Assembly (NCBI RefSeq): GCF_005862305.2
Contig: NZ_CP054021.1
Span: 806,001 to 870,000, forward strand
Length of the DNA: 64,000 nt
DNA from: Rhizobium indicum
Lineage (GTDB): Bacteria > Pseudomonadota > Alphaproteobacteria > Rhizobiales > Rhizobiaceae
Reading direction: 5' to 3'
Positions 40,104-50,098 of this stretch are shown here, one piece after another (positions within the stretch are counted from its first letter, which is position 1; each line of letters opens with the position of its first letter). Under the pieces are notes generated by a model. It saw nothing but the letters and a program-made list of their open reading frames with translations, was not told the origin of the DNA and ran no database searches. Made by a program: the position numbers and the translations under genes.

Positions 40104-42998
40104 ATGGCAGACAAAATGCTTATCGATGCGTCTCACGAGGAAGAGACGCGCGTCGTTGTCGTTCGCGGGAACCGCATAGAGGAATTTGACTTCGAGTCCC
40201 AGCACAAGAAGCAGATCCGCGGCAACATCTATCTTGCAAAGGTAACGAGGGTCGAACCCTCGCTGCAGGCCGCCTTCGTCGATTACGGCGGCAACCGGCA
40301 CGGCTTCCTGGCCTTCGCCGAAATCCATCCCGACTATTATCAGATACCGCTTGCCGACCGTCAGGCACTGCTTCGGGCCGAAGCCGAGGAGCATCGCCGC
40401 GACGAAGACGTCGAGCATGTCGAAACCGCGCCGATGGTCGATCTTTCCAAGCAGGATCAGCCGGATGTCGGCATCGTGCCGGCAGAGACCCCGGAAACGG
40501 CTGCCGTAACGGAAGAGACCGCAGCGGTAGAGGCCGCGGCATCACCCGAGGCCACCGAGGAAGCGCCGGCCAAGAAGGCCAGGCCGCGCCGCAGCCGCAA
40601 GAAGGTCGTAGAACCGGTTGCCGAGACGACCGCGACCGAGGACGCTGTTCCCACAGACGTCGAAGCCGAAGGCGCTTCGAGCGTCGACAATGAGGATGAC
40701 GGTTCGACCGGCGGCGCGATGGCCGCGATGGTGGAAACTGACTCGATCTCCGAGGACGTCGATACCAGCAAGCGTCGCCACGATGACGACGACGACGATG
40801 ACGATCACGGTGAAGAGGAAGTCATCGAATCCGTCGGCGCCGAAGACGCGATGGAAGAAGTGCCGGACCGCGTGCAGCGCAAGCCGCGCAAGCAGTACCG
40901 CATTCAGGAAGTCATCAAGCGCCGCCAGATCCTGCTCGTGCAGGTCGCCAAGGAAGAGCGCGGCAACAAGGGTGCAGCCCTTACCACCTATCTCTCGCTC
41001 GCCGGCCGCTATTCCGTGCTGATGCCGAACACGGCGCGCGGCGGCGGCATTTCCCGCAAGATCACCAATCCTGCCGACCGCAAGCGCCTGAAGGAAATTG
41101 CGCGCCTGCTCGAGGTGCCGCAGGGCATGGGCGTCATCCTTCGCACCGCCGGTGCCAACCGCACCAAGGTCGAGGTCAAGCGCGACTTCGAATATCTGAT
41201 GCGCCTCTGGGAGAATGTGCGCACGCTGACGCTGGCGTCCACCGCTCCCTGCCTCGTCTATGAGGAAGGCTCGCTGATCAAGCGTTCGATCCGCGACCTC
41301 TACAACAAGGATATCAGCGAAGTCATCGTTTCCGGCGAAGAAGGCTATCGTGAAGCGAAAGACTTCATGAAGATGCTGATGCCGAGCCATGCCAAGGTGG
41401 TTCAGCCCTACCGCGACATCCATCCGATCTTTTCGCGTTCCGGCATCGAGGCTCAGCTCGACCGCATGCTGCAGCCGCAGGTGACGCTGAAATCTGGCGG
41501 CTACTTGATCATGAACCAGACCGAAGCGCTGGTCTCGATCGACGTCAACTCCGGCCGCTCGACCCGCGAACATTCGATCGAGGACACCGCGCTGCAGACG
41601 AACCTCGAGGCTGCAGACGAAGTCGCCCGCCAGCTTCGCCTTCGCGACCTTGCCGGCCTGATCGTCATCGACTTCATCGACATGGAAGAGAAGCGCAACA
41701 ACCGCGCCGTCGAGAAGAAGCTGAAGGAATGCCTGAAGAACGACCGCGCCCGCATCCAGGTCGGCCGGATCTCGCATTTCGGCCTGCTCGAAATGTCGCG
41801 CCAGCGCATCCGCGCTTCAGTTCTCGAATCGACCACGCAGGTGTGCTCGCATTGCGGCGGCAGCGGCCATGTGCGTTCGCAGTCCTCCGTCGCGCTGCAT
41901 GTCCTGCGCGGCATCGAGGAATATCTGCTCAAGAACACCACGCACAACATCACCGTGCGCACCACGCCTGACATCGCGCTCTACCTGCTCAACCACAAGC
42001 GCCAGACGATCGTCGATTATGAGAGCCGCTTCGGCGTCGCGATCATGATCGATGCGGACGGCTCGGTCGGCGCGCAACATTTCGCGATCGATCGCGGCGA
42101 GCCGGTGGAAAACCCGGTCAAGATTGAAACCCTCTTCAACTTCGCAGCCATTCCCGAGGATGACGACGACGATATCGTCATCGAAGTGGATGAGGAGGAA
42201 GACGAGGAACTCGAGGAAAAGCCGGCCGTTTCCGAGCGGCCCGTTGCGGCCCGCGCGGAAAGCGAAGCCGACGGAAATCGCAAGCGCAAGCGCCGCAGGC
42301 GCCGCCGCGGCCGCAACGGCAATGCCGAACAGCCGGTATCGGCAGGCGAAGCCGGCGACGAGGATGAGGACGGCGACGACGAGGGCGGCGAAGGTGATGA
42401 AAACACCGAAGCCACGCCCGAGACACGCGCTGAAAGCGAGGAATCGCAGCGCCGCAAGCGCCGCCGTCGCGGCAAGCGTGGCGGCCGTCGCAATCGCGCC
42501 GAGGATGGTTCCGAACTGACGGCTGGCGAAGCCGGTGAAGACAATGGTGGCGACGAGGACGAAGGCGACGACGTTTCGAACGACGGCGCTCCGGGCGAAG
42601 CCGTAGCGGTCGAAGCGATTGCCGAACAGGCCGACGAAGGCCAGGCCGCGATGGCAGCCGTGGAGAGCGCGCCTGTCATAACCGAAGAGGTGAAGCCCGC
42701 CCGTGCCCGCGGCCGCCGCAAACCGGCTGCAGCGCCGGTCGAGGAACCGGTTGCAGCGCCGGTCGAGGAACCGGTTGCAGAGACGGCCCCTGCGGTCGAG
42801 CCCGAACCGGAATTGGTGGAAGCCTCCGCCGATCTCGAAACGGCCGTTCAGGAAGAAGCAAAGCCGGTTCGCGCCAACCGCGAATCCAACATCTCCTCCT
42901 CCGAGCCGACGGTGAAATCCACCCGCGTCGAGAATGGCGAAGGCGATGACGGCAAGCCCAAGAAAGCCGGCTGGTGGCAGCGCCGTGGCTTCTTCTGA
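40104..42998 (+). CDS. rne: Ribonuclease E
   Basis: 964 residues. The split S1 domain begins IYLAKVTRVEPSLQAAFVDYGG, then an acidic Ala/Glu/Asp-rich insert of about 150 residues (including a D-run at 231-240) interrupts it before QYRIQEVIKRRQILLVQVAKEE. The catalytic DNase I-like part has SIDVNSGRSTREHSIEDTA and VIDFIDME; the Zn-link is CSHCGG. The C-terminal 300 residues alternate acidic and Arg-rich segments (RRRRRGRN), the scaffold for degradosome partners, and end KKAGWWQRRGFF. GAGGAG lies 10 nt upstream of the ATG. Confidence 0.97.
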   Translation: MADKMLIDASHEEETRVVVVRGNRIEEFDFESQHKKQIRGNIYLAKVTRVEPSLQAAFVDYGGNRHGFLAFAEIHPDYYQIPLADRQALLRAEAEEHRRDEDVEHVETAPMVDLSKQDQPDVGIVPAETPETAAVTEETAAVEAAASPEATEEAPAKKARPRRSRKKVVEPVAETTATEDAVPTDVEAEGASSVDNEDDGSTGGAMAAMVETDSISEDVDTSKRRHDDDDDDDDHGEEEVIESVGAEDAMEEVPDRVQRKPRKQYRIQEVIKRRQILLVQVAKEERGNKGAALTTYLSLAGRYSVLMPNTARGGGISRKITNPADRKRLKEIARLLEVPQGMGVILRTAGANRTKVEVKRDFEYLMRLWENVRTLTLASTAPCLVYEEGSLIKRSIRDLYNKDISEVIVSGEEGYREAKDFMKMLMPSHAKVVQPYRDIHPIFSRSGIEAQLDRMLQPQVTLKSGGYLIMNQTEALVSIDVNSGRSTREHSIEDTALQTNLEAADEVARQLRLRDLAGLIVIDFIDMEEKRNNRAVEKKLKECLKNDRARIQVGRISHFGLLEMSRQRIRASVLESTTQVCSHCGGSGHVRSQSSVALHVLRGIEEYLLKNTTHNITVRTTPDIALYLLNHKRQTIVDYESRFGVAIMIDADGSVGAQHFAIDRGEPVENPVKIETLFNFAAIPEDDDDDIVIEVDEEEDEELEEKPAVSERPVAARAESEADGNRKRKRRRRRRGRNGNAEQPVSAGEAGDEDEDGDDEGGEGDENTEATPETRAESEESQRRKRRRRGKRGGRRNRAEDGSELTAGEAGEDNGGDEDEGDDVSNDGAPGEAVAVEAIAEQADEGQAAMAAVESAPVITEEVKPARARGRRKPAAAPVEEPVAAPVEEPVAETAPAVEPEPELVEASADLETAVQEEAKPVRANRESNISSSEPTVKSTRVENGEGDDGKPKKAGWWQRRGFF

Positions 42999-43024
42999 AC
43001 GCTGATTTTCGGACGTAAACACTG

Positions 43025-43060
43025 AAATCCGGCCGCGGCGACGTGGCCGGATTTTCGTTT
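43025..43060 (+). terminator. Rho-independent terminator of rne
   Basis: AAATCCGGCC (43025-43034) with GGCCGGATTT (43045-43054), then TCGTTT. Confidence 0.85.
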
Positions 43061-43101
43061 ATGACGAGGGCTCGTGGCCGAGCTTGAATAACGTGGCGCA
43101 G

Positions 43102-43131
43102 ATGTGTATATTTTGCGATATTCATACACAT
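43102..43131 (+). promoter_or_regulatory. Operator palindrome of vapBC
   Basis: ATGTGTAT (43102-43109) and ATACACAT (43124-43131) form a dyad 12 bp before the vapB start, with an inner ATAT/ATAT. It is placed for binding of the VapBC complex that represses its own promoter. Confidence 0.65.
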
Positions 43132-43142
43132 GAGGCGCGATC

Positions 43143-43352
43143 GTGCGGACAAATATAGATATCGATGATGCCTTGCTCGACGCGGCAATGACCGCCACCG
43201 GACTGGCGACAAAAAAGGCCACCGTCGAACAAGCGTTGCAAAATCTTGTCGAGAGGCACCGCCGTGGCAATGCCATCGCAAACCTTGCAGGAATAGGTTG
43301 GGAAGGCGACCTGGACGTGATACGTCGCGACCGGCCCGACGATAAACGGTGA
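43143..43352 (+). CDS. vapB: VapB-type antitoxin
   Basis: 69 residues from GTG 43143 (GAGG 7 nt upstream). MRTNIDIDDALLDAAMTATG is the ribbon-helix-helix DNA-binding domain of the type II antitoxin group often labelled VapB (MazE/Arc-like in fold). The C-terminal part (GWEGDLDVIRRDRP) should wrap the toxin. It overlaps vapC by GTGA. Confidence 0.9.
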   Translation: MRTNIDIDDALLDAAMTATGLATKKATVEQALQNLVERHRRGNAIANLAGIGWEGDLDVIRRDRPDDKR

Positions 43353-43738
43353 TCGTCGTCGACAGTTCGGTCTGGATTGCGCATCTGCGTGGGATAGAAA
43401 GCGCCGCCAGATGGCGGCTGCAGAACATCGAGGATCCGCTGGATATTGTTGTCGGGGACCTGATCCTTTTGGAAGTGCTTCAGGGCGCGCGCAATGAACG
43501 CCATGCAACGGTGGTCGAAGAAAGCCTACGCCAGTTCACAGTCCGCCCGATGCTTGGCGACAGCCTCGCCGTCAAGGCGGCTCGTAACTATCGCCTGCTG
43601 CGAGAACGCGGCATCACGGTGCGCAAGACCATCGATGTGATCATCGGCACCTTCTGCATTGAGGAAGGCTATGCGCTCTTGCACGATGATCGCGACTTCG
43701 ATCCGATGACCGAGCATCTCGGCCTCAGGATCGCCTGA
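43349..43738 (+). CDS. vapC: VapC-type PIN-domain toxin
   Basis: 129 residues. PIN-domain acidic residues are seen: D5 in MIVVDSSVWI, E42-like in LILLEVLQG, D in KTIDVIIGTFC and D in LLHDDRDFD. These enzymes cut RNA, typically tRNA. GTG start overlaps the vapB stop (GTGA), giving tight coupling. The module lies between rne and aidB on the chromosome and shows no mobile-element border. Confidence 0.92.
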   Translation: MIVVDSSVWIAHLRGIESAARWRLQNIEDPLDIVVGDLILLEVLQGARNERHATVVEESLRQFTVRPMLGDSLAVKAARNYRLLRERGITVRKTIDVIIGTFCIEEGYALLHDDRDFDPMTEHLGLRIA

Positions 43739-43928
43739 CTTCAGAGAGCCCGATCGGACAGATCGGTTGCTCCCCATGGAAAGTGAGGAACAGGTGCTCT
43801 CGCCATCCTACCATCCCGACAGATGAGCGGCATCAACGGCCGCCATCGAGGGTAACGAGACGGCGCAAAGCGCTTCTATATCGCTTGGTTCCACTCAGCG
43901 AAGCGCGATCATCATCCCTCGGCGGCGA

Positions 43929-45587
43929 TCAGGCGGCCGGGGGATAGAGCAGGTCGACGATATAGCTGGCGTCGAAGCGGGAATCGAGCATGCCGTAGGT
44001 GGAGCGCCAGCCGCCGGCAAGACGCGTCTCGATGAAGGCATCGGCAATGCGCCCTGCCCCCAGGCGATAGAGCTCAGCGGCACCGGCGGCGAGCGCCAGC
44101 TGCTCGACGAGCAGGCGCGCGGCGCCCTCATCCTGTTCGCACAGCGCGATTGCGGCGCGCAGCACGTCGATGGTCTTCTTGCCGGCAGGGCCGAGATCGC
44201 GGGCAAGGCCGGCGAAGACCGTTTCGAACAGATCCTTGCCGCGGTTGAGCACGCGCAGCACGTCGAGCGCCATGACGTTGCCGGAGCCCTCCCAGATGGC
44301 GTTGACGGGAGCCTCGCGGTAATGGCGGGCGATCGGGCGCTCTTCGATGTAGCCGTTGCCGCCGATGCATTCCATCGCCTCGTAGATCAGTGCAGGCGCG
44401 ATCTTGCAGCACCAGTATTTGGCGACCGGCGTCATGACGCGGGCATAGGCCGCCTCCTCGGCATTGCCGCGCGCCTTGTCGAAGGCGTCGGCAAGACGGA
44501 AGGACAGTGCCGTCGCGGCGGCGACATCGAGCGCCATGTCGGCGAGCACGCGCGTCATGATCGGCTGGTTGACGAGCATCTTGCCGAAGACGCTGCGGCC
44601 GCGGGTGTGGTGCACGGCTTCGGCGAGCGAGGCGCGCATCATGCCTGACGAGGCCAGCGCGCAGTCGAGCCGGGTCAGCGTCACCATGTCGAGGATGGTG
44701 CGGATGCCGGCATCCGGACCACCGAGCAGGAAACCGAACGTGTCTGTAAATTCCACCTCGGAAGAGGCGTTGGAGCGGTTGCCGACCTTGTCCTTCAGCC
44801 GTTGGAACTGCAGCCCGTTGGCGGAACCATCCTCCAGAAGGCGGGGCACGAGAAAGCAGCCCATCCCCTCCTTCGTCTGCGCCAACATGATGAAGGCATC
44901 GCTCATCGGCGCCGACATGAACCACTTGTGCCCGGACAGCCGGTAGATGCCCTCGCTGACCTTTTCGGCAGCGCTCCTGTTGGCGCGCACATCCGTGCCG
45001 CCCTGCTTTTCCGTCATGCCCATGCCGATGGTCACGGCGGATTTCTGCATGGCGGGCTTGTTCGACGAATCATATTTGCGCGAGAGGATTTTCGGCGCCC
45101 AGTCCTTCTGGACCGCGGGCGAAGCCGAGAGCGCCGCAACGGAGGCGCTCGTCATCGTCAGCGGGCAAAGATGGCCGGATTCCAGCTGCGACGTCAGATA
45201 AAACCGCGCGGCGCGAACCTTGTGGGCCTCGTCCTTGGCGTCGGTATCGGCCTGGGGATCCCAGACGGAGGAATGCAGGCCGACCGACATGGAACGGCGC
45301 ATCAATGCATGCCAAGCAGGATGGAATTCGACGACGTCGAGGCGTTCACCGCGCGGACCGTGGGTGCGCAGCTGCGGCGCGCCCTGGTTTGCCATGCGCG
45401 CCATCTCCTGCGCCTCCGGCGAGGTGACGTAGCGGCCCATGTTTTCCAGGTCTTCGCGGATGCCGCGCGGCAGGGCCGCCGTCAGGTCGACGATCAGCGG
45501 ATCGGACCGATAGGCGTTGATGCCGGACCACAGGCTCGGCTGGTTGAGTTCTGCGAGTTTGTCGTCAGTCCGGTTGGCGGAGGTCAT
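43929..45587 (-). CDS. aidB: AidB-like acyl-CoA dehydrogenase
   Basis: 552 residues. An N-terminal AidB domain (NQPSLWSGINAYRSDPLI...) is followed by an acyl-CoA dehydrogenase core: GMGMTEKQGGTDVRANRS, the SGHKWFMSAPMSDAF strand and ECIGGNGYIEERPIARHYREAPVNAIWEGSGNVMALDVLR with the Glu position used by isovaleryl-CoA dehydrogenases. In E. coli AidB belongs to the adaptive response to alkylation and binds DNA; here the role is inferred from homology. It is a single gene. Confidence 0.9.
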   Translation of the reverse strand: MTSANRTDDKLAELNQPSLWSGINAYRSDPLIVDLTAALPRGIREDLENMGRYVTSPEAQEMARMANQGAPQLRTHGPRGERLDVVEFHPAWHALMRRSMSVGLHSSVWDPQADTDAKDEAHKVRAARFYLTSQLESGHLCPLTMTSASVAALSASPAVQKDWAPKILSRKYDSSNKPAMQKSAVTIGMGMTEKQGGTDVRANRSAAEKVSEGIYRLSGHKWFMSAPMSDAFIMLAQTKEGMGCFLVPRLLEDGSANGLQFQRLKDKVGNRSNASSEVEFTDTFGFLLGGPDAGIRTILDMVTLTRLDCALASSGMMRASLAEAVHHTRGRSVFGKMLVNQPIMTRVLADMALDVAAATALSFRLADAFDKARGNAEEAAYARVMTPVAKYWCCKIAPALIYEAMECIGGNGYIEERPIARHYREAPVNAIWEGSGNVMALDVLRVLNRGKDLFETVFAGLARDLGPAGKKTIDVLRAAIALCEQDEGAARLLVEQLALAAGAAELYRLGAGRIADAFIETRLAGGWRSTYGMLDSRFDASYIVDLLYPPAA

Positions 45588-45766
45588 AATTCGCTTCTAG
45601 TGTAAGAGCCCGGCAAAGGGAAACCGGAAGTTATGATTCGGTTCATTCTGCTCTATCGGAATTCGGGCGAAAATGCATGGGGACATAAGCCTTTGCCCAC
45701 AGCACATGCTTGCCCCGGCGGGCAGCACTCTTTATAGACCCGCCAGAGACAGCAAGAGGCAGGGTC

Positions 45767-46723
45767 ATGGTCTTTTTCCCCCACCGCCACCTCATCGGCA
45801 TCAAGGGCCTCACCGAGCAGGATATCACCTATCTTCTCGACAAGGCGGACGAGGCCGTCAAGATCAGCCGCCAGAGAGAGAAGAAAACGTCGACGCTGCG
45901 CGGGCTGACGCAGATCAACCTCTTCTTCGAGGCATCAACCCGCACGCAGGCCTCCTTCGAGCTTGCCGGCAAGCGGCTCGGCGCCGACGTCATGAACATG
46001 TCGGTCGGCAACTCCTCTGTGAAGAAAGGCGAAACGCTGATCGATACGGCAATGACGCTGAATGCGATGCGCCCCGACGTGCTGGTGATCCGCCATTCGA
46101 GCGCCGGTGCGGCCGCCCTTCTTGCCCAGAAGGTCTCCTGCTCGGTCGTCAATGCCGGCGACGGGCAGCACGAACATCCGACCCAGGCACTGCTCGACGC
46201 GCTGACGATCCGCCGCGCCAAGGGCAAGCTGTCGCGCATCATCGTGGCGATCTGCGGCGACGTGCTGCATTCGCGGGTGGCGCGCTCCAATATCCTGCTG
46301 CTCAACGCCATGGGCGCCCGCGTGCGTGTCGTTGCGCCCGCGACTCTCCTGCCTGCGGGCATCGCCGAGATGGGCGTCGAGGTCTTCCATTCGATGAAGG
46401 AAGGGCTGAAGGACGCCGACGTGGTGATGATGCTGCGGCTGCAGCGCGAGCGCATGTCCGGCGCCTTCGTGCCTTCAGTGCGCGAATACTATCACTTCTA
46501 CGGGCTCGACGCCGAAACGCTGAAGGCGGCCAAGGAGGATGCGCTGGTCATGCATCCCGGCCCGATGAACCGCGGCGTCGAAATCGCTTCGGAAGTGGCG
46601 GACGGGCCGCAGAGCGTGATCGCCGAACAGGTGGAGATGGGGGTCGCGGTGCGCATGGCCGTCATGGAGACGCTGCTCGTCTCGCAGAACCAGGGTCCCC
46701 GAAGCGATGGAATGATGGCATGA
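45767..46723 (+). CDS. pyrB: Aspartate carbamoyltransferase catalytic chain
   Basis: 318 residues; makes carbamoyl-aspartate in pyrimidine synthesis. Carbamoyl-phosphate loop STRT (57-60), HPTQALLD, and [11 protein letters not shown] are present. No pyrI regulatory chain follows; instead the stop overlaps the start of a dihydroorotase-like gene, the layout of the PyrB-PyrC' holoenzymes of Pseudomonas-type bacteria. ATG 45767 has GAGGCAGGG before it; an upstream ATG at 45710 is not homologous. Confidence 0.95.
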   Translation: MVFFPHRHLIGIKGLTEQDITYLLDKADEAVKISRQREKKTSTLRGLTQINLFFEASTRTQASFELAGKRLGADVMNMSVGNSSVKKGETLIDTAMTLNAMRPDVLVIRHSSAGAAALLAQKVSCSVVNAGDGQHEHPTQALLDALTIRRAKGKLSRIIVAICGDVLHSRVARSNILLLNAMGARVRVVAPATLLPAGIAEMGVEVFHSMKEGLKDADVVMMLRLQRERMSGAFVPSVREYYHFYGLDAETLKAAKEDALVMHPGPMNRGVEIASEVADGPQSVIAEQVEMGVAVRMAVMETLLVSQNQGPRSDGMMA

Positions 46724-48009
46724 GCAACCCGATCGTCCTCAAGAACGTCCGCATCATCGACCCGTCGCGCAATCTCGACGAGGTCGGGACGATCATTGCC
46801 AAAAACGGCGTGATTCTCGCCGCGGGCCACAAGGCGCAAAACCAGGGTGCACCGGAAGGCGCCGTCATCCGCGATTGCACGGGCCTTGTCGCGACGCCCG
46901 GCCTTGTCGATGCGCGCGTCCATGTCGGCGAACCCGGCGGCGAGCACCGTGAGACGATCGCCTCGGCGAGCCGGGCGGCGGCGGCCGGCGGCGTCACCTC
47001 GATCATCATGATGCCGGACACCGATCCCATCATCGATGACATCGCGCTCGTCGAATTCGTCAAGAAGACGGCGCGGGATACGGCCGACGTCAACGTCTAT
47101 CCAGCAGCCGCCATCACCAAGGGCCTTGCCGGCGAGGAGATGACGGAGATCGGCCTGTTGATGCAGGCGGGCGCCGTTGCCTTCACCGATGCCCATTCCA
47201 GCGTCCACGACACGCAGGTGCTGCGCCGGATCATGACCTATGCGCGCGAATTCGGCGCCGTCGTCTCCTGCGAGACGCGCGACAAATATCTCGGCGCCAA
47301 CGGCGTCATGCATGAGGGGCTTTTTGCCAGCTGGCTCGGGCTCTCCGGCATTCCAAAGGAAGCCGAGCTCATCCCGCTCGAACGCGATCTCAGGATCGCG
47401 CATCTGACGCGCGGCCGTTATCACGCCGCGATGATCTCGGTGCCGGAATCGGTCGAGGCGATCGAGCGTGCCCGCAGCCGCGGCGCCAAGGTGACCTGCG
47501 GCATCTCGATCAACAATCTGGCGCTCAACGAAAACGACATCGGCGAATACCGCACCTTCTTCAAGCTCTATCCGCCGCTGCGCCCGGAAGACGACCGGGT
47601 GGCGATGGCCGACGCCGTTGCGAGCGGTGCGATCGATATAATCGTCTCCTCGCACGACCCGCAGGATGTCGATACGAAGCGCCTGCCCTTCGGCGAGGCA
47701 GAGGATGGCGCGATCGGCCTCGAAACCATGCTGGCGGCAGCGCTCAGACTTCATCATGGCGGCCAGGTGAGCCTAATGCGCCTGATCGACGCTATGTCGA
47801 CCCGCCCCGCTCAGATTTTCGGCCTGAATGCCGGCACGCTGAAGCCCGGCGCTGCGGCCGATATCGCGCTGATCGATCTCGATGAGCCTTGGCTTGTCGC
47901 CAAAGACATGCTTCTCTCCCGCTCGAAGAATACGCCGTTCGAGGATGCGCGCTTCAGTGGGCGGGCGGTCGCGACATACGTCTCGGGAAAGCTTGTCCAC
48001 GCAATTTAG
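46720..48009 (+). CDS. Dihydroorotase-like protein, probably catalytically inactive (PyrC')
   Basis: 429 residues, amidohydrolase fold. The key residues of dihydroorotase are replaced: the D-x-H-x-H-L-R-E-P-G motif reads D64-A-R-V-H68-V-G-E-P-G, so the first zinc His and the substrate Arg are lost; the later His (usually HxE) reads S183-C-E; and the catalytic T-D-H-A-P reads S-S-H312-D-P. Only single His positions remain. In Pseudomonas an inactive PyrC' is needed to assemble active aspartate carbamoyltransferase; the ATGA overlap with pyrB argues for the same here. A true pyrC should lie elsewhere. Confidence 0.85.
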   Translation: MSNPIVLKNVRIIDPSRNLDEVGTIIAKNGVILAAGHKAQNQGAPEGAVIRDCTGLVATPGLVDARVHVGEPGGEHRETIASASRAAAAGGVTSIIMMPDTDPIIDDIALVEFVKKTARDTADVNVYPAAAITKGLAGEEMTEIGLLMQAGAVAFTDAHSSVHDTQVLRRIMTYAREFGAVVSCETRDKYLGANGVMHEGLFASWLGLSGIPKEAELIPLERDLRIAHLTRGRYHAAMISVPESVEAIERARSRGAKVTCGISINNLALNENDIGEYRTFFKLYPPLRPEDDRVAMADAVASGAIDIIVSSHDPQDVDTKRLPFGEAEDGAIGLETMLAAALRLHHGGQVSLMRLIDAMSTRPAQIFGLNAGTLKPGAAADIALIDLDEPWLVAKDMLLSRSKNTPFEDARFSGRAVATYVSGKLVHAI

Positions 48010-48087
48010 AACCGACACGATCGCCGTCCATCCCGCAACGGGAGAAGGCTGACTCGAGGATAGGCCACGGAGAGGCTGAGGGGACAT

Positions 48088-48708
48088 ATGTTATCCAATC
48101 TCATGTCATGGCAGATCACGCTGCCGATCGCGCTTGCCGCCGCCGTTATCGGTTATCTCTTCGGCTCGATCCCGTTCGGCCTGATCCTCACGCGCGCCGC
48201 CGGCCTCGGCGACGTGCGCAGCATCGGCTCCGGCAATATCGGCGCGACCAATGTACTGAGAACAGGAAACCGGACGCTCGCCGCGGCGACGCTGCTGCTC
48301 GATGCGCTGAAGGCATCGGCCGCGGCCTGGGTCGTCGGCTATTTCCTCGGTGAGGAAGCCGCGATCATCGCCGGCTTCTTCGCCTTTATCGGCCATCTTT
48401 TCCCGGTCTGGATCGGCTTCAAGGGCGGCAAAGGTGTCGCCACCTATATCGGCACCCTGCTCGGCGTCGCGCCGATCATGGTCGTGCTCTTCGCCGCCGT
48501 CTGGCTGGCGGTCGCCTTCACCACCCGCTACTCCTCACTGTCGGCGCTGGTTGCCATGCTTGTCATTCCAGTTGCCCTGTGGATATTGGGCAACGAAAAA
48601 GTTGCGGCAGTGATGGCAATCATGACCCTCATCTCCTACTGGAAGCACAAGGCAAATATTTCTCGCCTGATGGGCGGGACGGAAAGCAAGATCGGGGCGA
48701 AGGGATAA
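48088..48708 (+). CDS. plsY: Glycerol-3-phosphate acyltransferase
   Basis: 206 residues, five or more hydrophobic helices. Acyl-phosphate-dependent PlsY motifs: [31 protein letters not shown] and the late helix with [11 protein letters not shown]. It transfers the first acyl chain in phospholipid synthesis in the inner membrane. Its TAA overlaps the dprA ATG (TAATG). It follows pyrC' by 78 bp. Confidence 0.95.
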   Translation: MLSNLMSWQITLPIALAAAVIGYLFGSIPFGLILTRAAGLGDVRSIGSGNIGATNVLRTGNRTLAAATLLLDALKASAAAWVVGYFLGEEAAIIAGFFAFIGHLFPVWIGFKGGKGVATYIGTLLGVAPIMVVLFAAVWLAVAFTTRYSSLSALVAMLVIPVALWILGNEKVAAVMAIMTLISYWKHKANISRLMGGTESKIGAKG

Positions 48709-49850
48709 TGGATGCGCTGAACGCCGAACCAAAAGGCGTCGTGCTGACCGAGCGGCAAAGAATTGCCTGGCTGCGCCTCATCCGTTCCGACAATATCGGC
48801 CCCGCCACCTTTCGTGACCTCATCAATCATTTCGGTTCGGCCGAGGCAGCACTTGCCGCACTGCCGGAGCTTTCGGCGCGTGGCGGCGCCACACGGGCAA
48901 TCCGCATCGCCAGCGAGGCCGAGGCGCATCGGGAACTGGAGGCGGCGCGTCGCTTCGGGGCCCGCTTCGTCGGCATCGGTGAGCCGGACTATCCGCAAGC
49001 GCTGAAGCAGATCGACGGCGCGCCGCCGCTTCTGGCCGTCAAGGGCACACTTGCCGCTGCCAAACGACCGGCCGTCGGCATCGTCGGCTCGCGCAATGCC
49101 TCGATCGCAGGCGCGAAATTCGCAGCGATGGTGGCGCGTGACTGCGGCCGGGCGGGTTACACCGTGGTCTCCGGCCTGGCACGCGGCATCGACACCGCCG
49201 CCCACCGGGCAAGCCTCGACACAGGCACGATCGCAGCACTCGCCGGCGGCCTCGACCAACCCTACCCGCCGGAGAATATCGGCCTGCTCGAAGAGATAAC
49301 CGGCGGCAATGGCCTGGCGGTGAGCGAGATGCCCTTCGGCTGGGAACCCCGCGCCCGCGACTTCCCACGCCGAAACCGGCTGATCGCCGGCATCGGGCTC
49401 GGCCTCGTCGTCATTGAAGCGGCGACGCGTTCGGGCTCGCTGATCACGGCGCGGCTTGCCGGCGAGTTCGGCCGCCTGGTGTTTGCCGTGCCTGGCTCGC
49501 CACTCGATCCGCGCTGCCATGGCACCAACGGCCTGCTGAAGGACGGCGCTTCGATCGTCACCGCACCCGCCGATGTCATCGAGGCCCTGGCGCCGCTTGC
49601 GCAATTCGAGCTGTTCCCGTCATCGATGGCGGAGGAACTGGCACCTGACGGCAAGGCAATGTCGGTGCCACCAGGTGATTCCGATCGAAACCGCATCATC
49701 GATGCGCTCGGGCCGACGCCGGTCGAGATCGACGACGTCATCCGCCATACCGGCCTGTCGGCATCCGCGGTCTATCTCATCCTTCTGGAGCTTGATATCG
49801 CCGGCAGGCTGCACCGGCATCAGGGCGGCCTCGTCTCGCTTTCAGATTGA
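48708..49850 (+). CDS. dprA: DNA-processing protein DprA
   Basis: 380 residues. The N-terminal SAM-like helical part ([22 protein letters not shown]) is followed by the Rossmann-like DNA-binding domain: [69 protein letters not shown], then a C-terminal winged helix ([23 protein letters not shown]). It loads RecA on incoming single-stranded DNA. Start coupled to plsY. Confidence 0.95.
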   Translation: MDALNAEPKGVVLTERQRIAWLRLIRSDNIGPATFRDLINHFGSAEAALAALPELSARGGATRAIRIASEAEAHRELEAARRFGARFVGIGEPDYPQALKQIDGAPPLLAVKGTLAAAKRPAVGIVGSRNASIAGAKFAAMVARDCGRAGYTVVSGLARGIDTAAHRASLDTGTIAALAGGLDQPYPPENIGLLEEITGGNGLAVSEMPFGWEPRARDFPRRNRLIAGIGLGLVVIEAATRSGSLITARLAGEFGRLVFAVPGSPLDPRCHGTNGLLKDGASIVTAPADVIEALAPLAQFELFPSSMAEELAPDGKAMSVPPGDSDRNRIIDALGPTPVEIDDVIRHTGLSASAVYLILLELDIAGRLHRHQGGLVSLSD

Positions 49851-49991
49851 ACCTGAGTACGACATCGGGTGGCGGCTTTCGAATTGCCGAACGCTGAGTC
49901 GAAAACCTTCGACAGCATATCTAAAATTGTATTTTACCGACAATCTCCCTTTGGCTGCAGCGAACACAAGAGGTAAAATTGTAGCAAACCC

Positions 49992-50020
49992 CTTGACCGC
50001 GGCGATTTCCCTGTCCATGT
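49992..50020 (+). promoter_or_regulatory. Candidate promoter of topA
   Basis: CTTGAC (49992-49997), 17 bp, CCATGT (50015-50020). The -35 is the rhizobial consensus; the -10 is weak. The start would be about 70 nt before topA. Confidence 0.4.
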
Positions 50021-50098
50021 CGGAGGGCCGATATCCATGTTGCGGTGTGTGTCGCGCTGGCTTCAACGCTGGCGTCGTTTCCTTTTTAGAGAATCATC

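Noticed and set aside
40542-41777. Long minus-strand frames opposite rne (411 and 401 codons)
   Set aside because: Antisense shadows of the RNase E gene with repetitive Arg/Asp/Leu composition and no ribosome sites.
45673-48009. Single 778-aa frame covering pyrB and pyrC'
   Set aside because: Its first 350 residues are an out-of-frame reading of pyrB; the true second gene starts at 46720.
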